A stretch of DNA of 64,000 nucleotides from Terriglobales bacterium. GTDB lineage: Bacteria > Acidobacteriota > Terriglobia > Terriglobales > Acidobacteriaceae. Below the pieces are notes generated by a model. The model made no database searches and was not told the DNA's origin. It saw nothing but the letters and a program-made list of their open reading frames with translations. The stretch is taken from positions 1 through 64,000 of the forward strand of contig DASTZZ010000017.1 in assembly GCA_035764005.1 (NCBI GenBank). Direction: 5' to 3'. Shown here in pieces: positions 1 through 7,833 of the stretch. Numbering within the stretch: position 1 is the stretch's first letter; each line of letters opens with the position of its first letter. Both the position numbers and the translations under genes were made by a program.

Positions 1-1617
1 GGAGCACACGCAGAGAAGGCAAAAGGGTACAGGGAACAGGGGACAGGGGACAGGGAGTTCGGCGATGCCGGGCTTTTTGCGATTCCGCCAAAACCTGCGG
101 TTACGGAACTTAGTTCTCCTGGATCGCCTACCTTTCCCGCATCGGTACTCAATACCTTGGAACGGTCGAAACGCGATCTTGCCGCATTGCGGCTGTTTGA
201 CCTGGATTCCCGTGATGACGAAGGCGGTACCTGGATTCCCGCTGCGGGTCTGCCTACCTACGTTGGCCTGTTTGGGCGCGACTGTCTCGCATCCACATGG
301 CAGGCGTCGCTTCTGAGCACGGCGATGATGCGCGGCTCGCTCCTGCAACTACCGAGGACGCAAGGGGCAAAGATTGACGACTGGCGCGACGAGCAGCCCG
401 GACGTTTTGTCCACGAGCTGCACACTGATCCACGCTCCGTGCTCAACTTCGCGCCGCATGGCCGCTACTACGGAGGTGTTACAGGCTCGATTTATTATCC
501 GGTCGTCGCTTCGGCAGTGTGGCACTGGACCGGCAACAAAGATTTAGTGCGGAAGTACATCAACCCTGCGCTTGCCGGACTTGCCTGGGCAGACAAATAC
601 TTGCGCGGCGACGGTGGTTTTTACCGCTACTGCACACGTTCCAGCCAGGGAGAAAAGAATCAAGGCTGGAAGGATTCGAACGACGCAATTGTTCACTCCG
701 ACGGATCACAGGTGAAAGACCCGTTGGGCACCTGCGAGATGCAGGCTTTCGTTTACGCTTCGAAAATGCATCTGGCGGAAATGCTGTGGTGGCTCGACGA
801 TCCCAAAACGGCACTCCAGCTCTATCACGAAGCCGAAGAGTTGAAGAAACGCTTTAATGATTTCTTCTGGATGACCGATGCCGAGTACATCGGGATGGCG
901 ATCGACTCGAAGAAGCGCCTGGTCCGATCAGTCGCTTCCGATCCGGGACACTGCCTGGCTTCCGGCATCGTCGATGATTCTCTCGCTGCTCGCGTTGCCG
1001 ATCGCATCATGCAGCCCGATATGTTCTCCGGCTGGGGAGTGCGTACACTCTCTGCGGATCATCCGGCGTTCAATCCATTCTCGTATCATCGCGGATCGGT
1101 ATGGCCGGTTGAGAACGCCGTCTTCGTGCTGGCCTTCGCGCGTTACGGCCTGCACGACAAAATGCAGAAGCTGGCGCGAGCCATGTTCGAGACTGCCGAG
1201 ATATTCAAGTACCGCCGCCTGCCCGAGGTCTTCGCCGGCCACCAGCGCGACGAGGAGCATCCCTTTCCGGGAATGTATCCGAAAGCAAACTGGCCGCAGG
1301 CGTGGTCGGCTTCGGCGCCGTTCACGGTGATGCAAGCTTTGTTGGGAATCTTCCCTTATGCGCCGCTGCACACGTTGTTTCTTGATCCCTGGCTGCCGGA
1401 ATGGCTGCCGGAGTTTTCAATCGAGAACATGAGCATAGGTGATGCACGCGTGAGTCTGCGCTTCACTCGCGACAGAGATGGCCAAACGCACTACAAAGTC
1501 ACGGATCTCAAGGGCAAGCTGCACGTGATTCGCCAGCCAAGTCCGTGGTCGCTCACCGCAGGCTTTGGTGAGCGAGTGAAGGACGCCATCACGAGTCTGC
1601 TGCCAAAAGCAAGCTAG
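1..1617 (+). CDS. Glycogen debranching enzyme / amylo-alpha-1,6-glucosidase, 5'-truncated by window edge
   Basis: The frame is open from base 1 with no stop, so the true start lies left of the window; 538 residues are visible. The body reads as the (alpha/alpha)6 catalytic half of bacterial debranching enzymes: GLFGRDCLAS (a GRD segment typical of the substrate cleft), GGVTGSIYYPVV, long helical stretches with KYLRGDGGFYRY, and FSYHRGSVWPVENA, which is characteristic of GDE C-terminal domains. The expected role is hydrolysis of alpha-1,6 branches of glycogen or related glucans. An ATG at 157 exists, but the upstream in-frame codons look coding. Odd feature: in-frame ACAGGG-type short repeats (about bases 27-57) near the visible N-terminus. 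It converges on the next gene with a 3-nt overlap. The family is confident; exact substrate is not. Confidence 0.85.
   Translation, partial: GAHAEKAKGYREQGTGDREFGDAGLFAIPPKPAVTELSSPGSPTFPASVLNTLERSKRDLAALRLFDLDSRDDEGGTWIPAAGLPTYVGLFGRDCLASTWQASLLSTAMMRGSLLQLPRTQGAKIDDWRDEQPGRFVHELHTDPRSVLNFAPHGRYYGGVTGSIYYPVVASAVWHWTGNKDLVRKYINPALAGLAWADKYLRGDGGFYRYCTRSSQGEKNQGWKDSNDAIVHSDGSQVKDPLGTCEMQAFVYASKMHLAEMLWWLDDPKTALQLYHEAEELKKRFNDFFWMTDAEYIGMAIDSKKRLVRSVASDPGHCLASGIVDDSLAARVADRIMQPDMFSGWGVRTLSADHPAFNPFSYHRGSVWPVENAVFVLAFARYGLHDKMQKLARAMFETAEIFKYRRLPEVFAGHQRDEEHPFPGMYPKANWPQAWSASAPFTVMQALLGIFPYAPLHTLFLDPWLPEWLPEFSIENMSIGDARVSLRFTRDRDGQTHYKVTDLKGKLHVIRQPSPWSLTAGFGERVKDAITSLLPKAS
27..57. repeat. Short tandem ACAGGGGA-type repeat inside an open frame
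   Basis: Three to four near-copies of ACAGGG(A/G)A lie head to tail. They are translated in frame as a Gln/Gly/Asp/Arg-rich patch of the debranching enzyme. Such repeats are more usual between genes, so this may be an in-frame expansion in a surface loop. Confidence 0.6.
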
Positions 1618-2360
1618 CGCTGCGGTTGCGGAAGCGTTTCTGATATCTGAGTCACCGTGTAATCAGACGGAATTTGAAAGAGTGCAGGGTCAGGCTCGCT
1701 GCGCAAGAGGCTAACAAGTTTGTGAGTAGTTTCCCCGGACTGGGGATCGGAATACATCGTTAATACCGGCATTCTAAGTTCGGGAGAGAACCAAGTCTCG
1801 TTCACACGTACGATTGGTTGTGAATTCCCGATTGCATTCGCTGGTATGGTCCATGTGGCTCTGGTTCCAACCGCATCCACGCCCTCGATAGTCATGTGTC
1901 CGAGATTTTCAAACTTTGGAGGATCCTCGGAGCGGCGCTGCAGTGGAACCGATGATGGCCTGGGCATGGCGTTGCCGATGACAGGTTGTGTGGAATATTG
2001 ATGCACCTGAGCGGTCTTTCTATCGGAATCCAAGAAGATATTCATGCCTTTTACTACATCATTGATCATTACCGTCTGATGCCTTTGACCGTTCGGCATA
2101 AGCATTTCGTGCTCAGTTCGAGTCCTGCCTTCAGAGTCACGGTAAAGCTTCTCACGCGTTTCCTGCTCGATTCGGTTGCCATCTGACAAGACCGTGGATC
2201 GGTGATTCACGAACTCGGCGGAAAGAGGATTCTGTTGGATGCCATGTCGTACAGAGGAACCGGATCCGATCCCGGAAGATGCGATTACTTGAGCAGTAGC
2301 ATTACTGAGGAATAGTGGTGCTATAAAAACGAAGTACAGAGCAAGGAGACGGAAAACCAT
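1614..2360 (-). CDS. Secreted protein of unknown function
   Basis: A 248-residue protein. The ATG at 2360 is chosen over an upstream in-frame start because AGGAGG sits 5 nt before it and a signal peptide follows at once (MVFRLLALYFVFIAPLFLSNATAQ). The mature part has a repeated layout of polar strands (QETREKLYRDSEGRTRTEHEM; DVVKGMNIFLDSDRKTAQVHQY; TWSFSPEL-like segment) resembling periplasmic beta-rich proteins. No catalytic motif is recognised. It is on the minus strand, 75 nt downstream of the TetR gene and in the same direction, so co-transcription is possible. Function unknown. Confidence 0.75.
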   Translation of the reverse strand: MVFRLLALYFVFIAPLFLSNATAQVIASSGIGSGSSVRHGIQQNPLSAEFVNHRSTVLSDGNRIEQETREKLYRDSEGRTRTEHEMLMPNGQRHQTVMINDVVKGMNIFLDSDRKTAQVHQYSTQPVIGNAMPRPSSVPLQRRSEDPPKFENLGHMTIEGVDAVGTRATWTIPANAIGNSQPIVRVNETWFSPELRMPVLTMYSDPQSGETTHKLVSLLRSEPDPALFQIPSDYTVTQISETLPQPQR

Positions 2361-2435
2361 CGAGTCCTCCTGCGGACGCCGAGCTTCGGAACGGCAACTA
2401 TTCTCGCTCCAGGCTAAAGAGCAAAGCAAATAACT

Positions 2436-3059
2436 TTACCTGGCAGCGCCATCCATGACCAAGCCGACAACTTCATCCACATAGTCTTCCGTAAGTCCGC
2501 TCTGGCGGATGAGGAAGCGCATATAGAGTGCGCCATAGAGGGTATCCAGTGTGAGGTCGAGGTCAAGATCGGCCGGCAGTTCGCCGCGCGAGATTCCGCG
2601 GCGCAGAGTCTCATAAGCTTCCTGGCGGCGAGGCATCATGAAGCGGTCGCGGAAGGCTTGTATCAATTCGGGATCGGATTGCCCGCCGCCGATCAGTGCG
2701 GCGACGATGCGTCCACGGCGTCCCCGCAGAACGCGAACCAGATGCTTCATCTGAATGCTGACATCGTCGCGGACTGAACCGGTGTTAGGGAAACGTAGTT
2801 CTTCATCGGCGCTCGACGAAAATGCATCGGCCACCAGCGCCGCTTTGTTTGGCCACCAGCGATAGACCGTTGCTTTCCCTACGTCGGCATCGGCTGCAAT
2901 GGCTTCAATCGATAGATCAGGAAAGCCGGTTTCCTGCAGCAGCCGCAGCGTGCTACGAAGGATGGCCTTACGCGCATCCTCGCTGCGCGGACGCCCCGGC
3001 GTGCGGCGATTGCCAGTAATTTTCTCCTGCGCCAATTCGGCAGCGTAGGTTTGCGGCAT
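2436..3059 (-). CDS. TetR/AcrR-family transcriptional regulator
   Basis: A 207-residue protein. The N-terminal TetR helix-turn-helix spans about residues 22-70: GRPRSEDARKAILRSTLRLL, then FPDLSIEAIAADADVGKATVYRWWPNKAALV, which is the canonical recognition helix with YRWWPNK. The C-terminal helical ligand-binding domain is variable (IRQSGLTEDYVDEVVGLVM). It is divergent from an RND efflux pump across 116 bp, the standard arrangement for a local repressor of the pump. Likely represses the pump and itself, released by an unidentified drug-like ligand. Confidence 0.92.
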   Translation of the reverse strand: MPQTYAAELAQEKITGNRRTPGRPRSEDARKAILRSTLRLLQETGFPDLSIEAIAADADVGKATVYRWWPNKAALVADAFSSSADEELRFPNTGSVRDDVSIQMKHLVRVLRGRRGRIVAALIGGGQSDPELIQAFRDRFMMPRRQEAYETLRRGISRGELPADLDLDLTLDTLYGALYMRFLIRQSGLTEDYVDEVVGLVMDGAAR

Positions 3060-3086
3060 GGAGTGACGTTAACATAAAATTAAATT

Positions 3087-3103
3087 CGATACGTTCTGTT
3101 TCG
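3087..3103. promoter_or_regulatory. Possible TetR operator in the regulator-pump divergent intergenic region
   Basis: CGATAC-GTTCT-GTTTCG is an imperfect 17-bp inverted repeat (5 of 6 arm positions pair) in an AT-rich part of the 116-bp divergent spacer, 73 nt before the pump ATG. Its size fits TetR-family operators. The assignment is inferred from position and symmetry only. Confidence 0.35.
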
Positions 3104-3175
3104 GAAATAATCAAATCTGCGAATCTGCCGCCTGAGTAGCGGAATCAATACCGAAGTCGGGAGCCCTGTCGGAAA

Positions 3176-6100
3176 ATGTGGATCGTCTCATTAGCGCTGC
3201 GCCGTCCCTACACCTTTGTCGTGATGGCGCTGCTGATCCTCATTCTCACGCCCATCGTCATTCTTAGAACGTCGATCGATATTTTCCCGGATATCAACAT
3301 TCCTGTCATCAGCATCGTCTGGCAATACAACGGCATGCAGCCGCAGGAGATGGCCGATCGATTCCTTAGCAATACCGAGCGCGGGCTCACAACGCTGGTC
3401 AACGACATCCAGCACATCGAATCCGTCGCTCTGCAGGGACGTGCGATTGAGAAGGTGTACTTCCAGCCTGGCGTGAATCTGCCGTTGGCGCTTTCGCAGG
3501 TAACGGCGATCACGCAGACGTCAGTCCGCCAACTGCCGCCGGGAACGCAGCCACCGCTCATCATCGTCTATTCGGCCTCCAGCGTACCGATCGTGCAAGT
3601 GGGTGTGAGCAGCAAGAGTATTCCCGAGCAGGATCTTCAGGACATCACGCTCAACTTCATCCGCTCACCTCTTACAACCGTGAAAGGCGCGGCCATTCCA
3701 TATCCCTACGGAGGCAAGTCGCGCGTCATCGCTGTCGATCTCGACACGCAGGCGCTGCAGGCGCATGGACTGACTCCGGTAGACGTGGTGAATGCCGTTG
3801 ATTCTCAGAATCTGATTCTCCCATCCGGCACGGCAAAGATCGGTGCGCTGGAAATGAACGTGCGCATGAACGCCAGCACGCAGACCGTCGCCGAACTGAA
3901 CGATCTCCCGGTCCGCAGTAAGAACGGCGTGACTACCTACCTGCGCGATGTGGCCCACGTGCGCGACGGCTTCACTCCGCAAACCAATATCGTGCGCCAG
4001 GACGGCGTACGCGGAACTCTGCTGAGCATCATGAAAAACAGCGGGGCTTCGACGCTCGACATCGTCAAAGAAATCAAAGACCGGCTGCCGGTCATAGCCG
4101 AGTCGCTGCCTGAAGATCTGCAGATCAAAACACTCTTCGATCAGTCGCTGTTCGTGCGTGGATCGATCGACGGAGTGTTGCGCGAAGGCGCCATTGCCGC
4201 CGCGCTCACCGCGCTCATGATCCTGCTCTTCCTTGGGGACTGGCGGCCCACGCTGGTTATTACGGTTTCTATTCCGCTGTCGATCTGCGTTTCCATCATT
4301 CTGCTGAGCGCGCTGGGCGAGACCATCAACATCATGACGCTCGGCGGCCTCGCGCTCGCCGTGGGAATCCTTGTCGACGATGCGACTGTGGCCATCGAGA
4401 ACATCGAGCGCAATATCGCCATGGGTAAGGAGATGAAACAGGCGATCCTTGACGGCTCGCAGCAGATCGCATTGCCGGCATTCGTCTCGACCATCTGCAT
4501 CTGTATCGTCTTCGTGCCGATGTTCTTCCTCACGGGCGTGGCGAAATTTCTCTTCGTTCCGCTCGCCGAAGCCGTAGTCTTCGCGATGCTGGCTTCGTAC
4601 CTGCTTTCGCGAACGCTCGTGCCCACCATGGTGCTGTACATCATGCGCGGACACGAGCATAAGGCAGCGCAGCCGAAGACCATTTTGGGACGCTTCCAGC
4701 GTGGCTTCGAACGTGGATTCGAGCGCTTTCGCACGAGCTACCGCGACATGCTGGCGAGCGCCCTCGAGCATCGCAAGATTTTTGCAGCAGCCTTCCTCGC
4801 TTTCTGCGTGATCTCCTTCGGCCTGATTTTCTTTTTAGGAGAGGATTTCTTCCCCAGCGTCGATGCCGGAGTCTTTCGTCTGCACGTTCGGGCGCGCGCC
4901 GGCACGCGCATCGAGGAAACCGCTCGCCTGTGCGACGAGGTCGAGAACGTCCTGCGCAAAGAGATTCCTAAAAATGAACTAGTCACGATTCTCGACAATA
5001 TCGGACTGCCGTTCAGCTCAATCAACACTACTTACAGCACCAGCGGAACAATCGGCACTTCTGATGCCGAAATTCTGGTCTCGCTCAACCAGAAGCATCA
5101 CCGTCCGACCGACGAGTACGTAAAGAAGCTGCGCGAAGATCTTCCGCTGTATTTTCCCGGAGTGGAATTCTTCTTCCAGCCGGCGGATATCGTTAGTCAA
5201 ATCCTGAATTTTGGCCTGCCTTCCCCGATTGATGTTCAAGTAGTCGGCCGCAATCTGGAAGGGAATTACGCGATTGCCGAGCAGATCGCCAATCGCATGC
5301 GCCATGTGCCCGGCGCGGCCGACGTGCATGTGCAGCAGTTGATGAATGGTCCGGAAATCGACCTCAACATCGACCGTTCGCGCGCGAAGGAAGTTGGGCT
5401 CGATCAGGAAGACGTGGCGCGCAATCTGCTGGTCTCACTCAGCGGCAGCTTCCAGACATCGCCGAGCTATTGGCTGAATCCGAAGAACGGAGTTACGTAC
5501 AGTGTTGCCATCCTGACGCCCGACTATCGCATGGACTCGGTGCAGGCGCTGATGAATACGCCGGTAGGCTCTCCTTCAGCGCCGGCGCCCCAGGTGCTCG
5601 CCAATCTGGCTACGATTAAACCGGCTTCTACTCCCGCAGCCGTTTATCACTACGACATCACTCCGGTGGTGGACGTGTACGCTTCGGTGCAGGGACGTGA
5701 TCTCGGCGGAGTAGCCGGCGACGTGACCAGGATCGTGGAAGACTTCGAGTCGAAGCGTCCGAAAGGCACGCAGATCATTTTGCGCGGACAAGTCGAAACC
5801 ATGACCTCATCGTTCCGCGGCCTCGCCTTTGGCTTGATCATGGCGATCGTTCTCGTTTACCTCCTGATCGTCGTGAACTTCCAGTCGTGGCTCGATCCGT
5901 TCATCATCATTACTGCACTACCGGGAGCCCTGGCCGGCATTCTATGGATGCTGCTGCTCACGCATACGCGTTTGAGCGTGCCCTCGCTGACCGGAGCCAT
6001 CATGTGCGTAGGCGTTGCGACCGCGAACAGCATTCTGCTCGTCTCGTTCGCGCGCGAACGCATGGACGACGGATTACCCGCGTTCCAGGCCGCGCTCGAG

Positions 6101-6355
6101 GCGGGATTCACGCGTATTCGTCCGGTCATCATGACGGCGCTGGCCATGATCATCGGCATGGTTCCTATGGCTCTCGGTTTAGGTGAAGGCGGAGAGCAGA
6201 ATGCGCCGCTCGGACGCGCGGTTATCGGCGGACTATTATTTGCTACGGTCGCGACACTCTTCTTTGTGCCCGCAGTCTTTACAATGATCCATGGCAGAAG
6301 AGCAGCCCACGCGACCAATCTGGGACAGGAGCCGGAGTGGGTACACGAGGAATAA
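3176..6355 (+). CDS. RND-family efflux permease (HAE-1/AcrB-like)
   Basis: A 1059-residue inner-membrane proton-driven drug exporter. It starts with a typical RND N-terminus (ALRRPYTFVVMALLILI, then IDIFPDINIPVI). There are twelve predicted membrane segments split by two large periplasmic loops. TM4 carries the proton-relay acids in LAVGILVDDATVAIENI (Asp401-Asp402). The C-terminal half has the repeated TM block with VGVATANSILLVSFARERM and the closing GMVPMALGLGEGGEQNAPLGRAVIGG. It is divergent from a TetR regulator and followed by the adaptor gene; no TolC-like outer-membrane factor is nearby. Its stop codon (6353-6355) lies inside the left arm of a structured inverted-repeat element. Family is certain; substrate unknown. 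Confidence 0.95.
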   Translation: MWIVSLALRRPYTFVVMALLILILTPIVILRTSIDIFPDINIPVISIVWQYNGMQPQEMADRFLSNTERGLTTLVNDIQHIESVALQGRAIEKVYFQPGVNLPLALSQVTAITQTSVRQLPPGTQPPLIIVYSASSVPIVQVGVSSKSIPEQDLQDITLNFIRSPLTTVKGAAIPYPYGGKSRVIAVDLDTQALQAHGLTPVDVVNAVDSQNLILPSGTAKIGALEMNVRMNASTQTVAELNDLPVRSKNGVTTYLRDVAHVRDGFTPQTNIVRQDGVRGTLLSIMKNSGASTLDIVKEIKDRLPVIAESLPEDLQIKTLFDQSLFVRGSIDGVLREGAIAAALTALMILLFLGDWRPTLVITVSIPLSICVSIILLSALGETINIMTLGGLALAVGILVDDATVAIENIERNIAMGKEMKQAILDGSQQIALPAFVSTICICIVFVPMFFLTGVAKFLFVPLAEAVVFAMLASYLLSRTLVPTMVLYIMRGHEHKAAQPKTILGRFQRGFERGFERFRTSYRDMLASALEHRKIFAAAFLAFCVISFGLIFFLGEDFFPSVDAGVFRLHVRARAGTRIEETARLCDEVENVLRKEIPKNELVTILDNIGLPFSSINTTYSTSGTIGTSDAEILVSLNQKHHRPTDEYVKKLREDLPLYFPGVEFFFQPADIVSQILNFGLPSPIDVQVVGRNLEGNYAIAEQIANRMRHVPGAADVHVQQLMNGPEIDLNIDRSRAKEVGLDQEDVARNLLVSLSGSFQTSPSYWLNPKNGVTYSVAILTPDYRMDSVQALMNTPVGSPSAPAPQVLANLATIKPASTPAAVYHYDITPVVDVYASVQGRDLGGVAGDVTRIVEDFESKRPKGTQIILRGQVETMTSSFRGLAFGLIMAIVLVYLLIVVNFQSWLDPFIIITALPGALAGILWMLLLTHTRLSVPSLTGAIMCVGVATANSILLVSFARERMDDGLPAFQAALEAGFTRIRPVIMTALAMIIGMVPMALGLGEGGEQNAPLGRAVIGGLLFATVATLFFVPAVFTMIHGRRAAHATNLGQEPEWVHEE

Positions 6356-6540
6356 CAGAACCGCCGCCGGTAGGCGGGGTCCCCAGCAATCGCCGGTGTT
6401 GCGATTGGTGGGGTGATACGCGGTGGGCCGGAGATGGCCGAATGGCCAGCTCCGGGAATAGCGATGCTCGGTCGGATTTCGAAACGCGCAGCCGCAAAAC
6501 AAGCGGCTGCCCCACCGGCTACCGCCGGCGGTTCTGTTAT
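6352..6540. repeat. 189-bp multi-hairpin inverted-repeat element
   Basis: Terminal inverted repeats of 25 bp (6352-6376 and 6516-6540, 2 mismatches) beginning ATAACAGAACCGCCG enclose three further perfect or near-perfect hairpins: 6387-6407 (CAATCGC arms), 6428-6455 (CCGGAG.TGGCC arms, GAAT loop) and 6488-6510 (GCAGCCGC arms). The left arm contains the TAA stop of the pump gene. It fills most of the gap between pump and adaptor. It looks like a MITE/BIME-type repeat; no transposase gene lies inside. Confidence 0.8.
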
Positions 6541-6591
6541 CCGCGCTCGACACTTTGAATTGGTTTAACGAAAGGATTCGATAAGCAGGAA

Positions 6592-7824
6592 GTGAGTTCT
6601 CTTCAGGTCGTCAATTCGCCGTCGGAAACGGGACAGCAAACGCCGCAGCACGATCCGCAGCGCGGCACACCTGCGCGCAAAACTGCGTGGATCATCGGCG
6701 CCTTTGTTCTGCTCCTGCTCATCGCTGGAGCCATCACTATCGCCGGCAAGCTGGGCGAAAAGAAGGCTCTTGCCGCGGAGACTGAGCGTCTGGCAAAACC
6801 GAGCGTTGCGGTCACCACGCCGAAGCAGGAGCAGGCGCACGAAGAATTAGTCCTGCCCGGTACCATCCAGGCCTATAAAGAGTCTCCGATCTACGCGCGC
6901 ACCAACGGTTACGTTCTGCGCTGGTATAAGGACATTGGCTCGCAGGTGAAGAAAGGCGAGCTGCTCGCGGACATCGATACTCCTGAAGTTGATCAGGAAC
7001 TGCTGCAGGCACGCGCCACCCGTCAGCAAATCCAGGCTCAGTTAGGACTGGCGAAGAGTTCTGCGGAACGCTGGCAGAATCTCCGCCGCAGCGACTCGGT
7101 CTCGCAGCAGGAAGTCGATCAGCAGGTGAGCGCGTATCAGCAGGCACAGGCAAACCTTGCCGCCTCTGACGCGAACGTCCGCCGCCTCGAGCAGATGGAG
7201 TCTTTCAAACACATCTACGCTCCCTTTTCGGGAGTGCTCACCAAACGCAACATCGATGTAGGCGCGCTGATCAACGCCGGCAACGCCGGTCCCGATAAGG
7301 AACTGTTTGACATCGCACAAGTCGACCCGTTGCGCGTGTATGTGAACGTCCCCCAGACCTACAGCCCAGCAATCAAAGTCGGAATGAAAGCTTTCCTCGA
7401 GCAGCGCGAATATGCAGGACAGGAGTTCGAAGGCAAAGTGGTGCGCACGTCAGAAGCCATCGATCCGGCAACCCGCACTCTACTGACAGAGATTGATGTT
7501 CCAAACCGGGACGGCAAGATTCTGCCGGGAGCGTATGCGCAGGTCCATTTTGCTGCCAAGGTCGATGCTCCGCACTTGACCGTGCCCATCAACACGTTGC
7601 TGTTCCGCGCCGAAGGGCCACGCGCTGCGGTGGTCGGCTCAGACAACAAAGTTCATCTCAAGGAGATCACCATCGGCCGCGACTATGGCACTGCCGTTGA
7701 AGTCGTAAACGGCCTCGAGCCTACCGACCGCATCATCGTCAATCCCGCGGATTCGCTCGAGGATGGCCAGCCGGTAAACGTAGCTCAGCAGAAAGGCGAA
7801 GGCGCCGAGAAGGCTGGCAGCTAG
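6592..7824 (+). CDS. RND efflux periplasmic adaptor (HlyD/AcrA-like membrane fusion protein)
   Basis: A 410-residue protein starting at GTG (6592); the ribosome site is weak and very close. An N-terminal cytoplasmic tail is followed by one membrane anchor (TAWIIGAFVLLLLIAGAITIAG, residues about 31-52). The biotinyl-lipoyl-like half motif follows (IYARTNGYVLRWYKDIGSQVKKGELLADID), then an alpha-helical hairpin rich in Gln/Ala, the second lipoyl half (IYAPFSGVLTKRNIDVGALI) and beta-barrel domains. It links the inner-membrane pump to an outer-membrane channel. It follows the pump rather than preceding it, separated by the 189-bp element, so coupling of the two genes may have been altered. Confidence 0.93.
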   Translation: MSSLQVVNSPSETGQQTPQHDPQRGTPARKTAWIIGAFVLLLLIAGAITIAGKLGEKKALAAETERLAKPSVAVTTPKQEQAHEELVLPGTIQAYKESPIYARTNGYVLRWYKDIGSQVKKGELLADIDTPEVDQELLQARATRQQIQAQLGLAKSSAERWQNLRRSDSVSQQEVDQQVSAYQQAQANLAASDANVRRLEQMESFKHIYAPFSGVLTKRNIDVGALINAGNAGPDKELFDIAQVDPLRVYVNVPQTYSPAIKVGMKAFLEQREYAGQEFEGKVVRTSEAIDPATRTLLTEIDVPNRDGKILPGAYAQVHFAAKVDAPHLTVPINTLLFRAEGPRAAVVGSDNKVHLKEITIGRDYGTAVEVVNGLEPTDRIIVNPADSLEDGQPVNVAQQKGEGAEKAGS

Positions 7825-7833
7825 CGAAGCGAA

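Noticed and set aside
3665-4771. Long minus-strand frame inside the RND pump
   Set aside because: Arg/His/Glu-rich antisense of a high-GC gene; the plus strand has full RND motifs.
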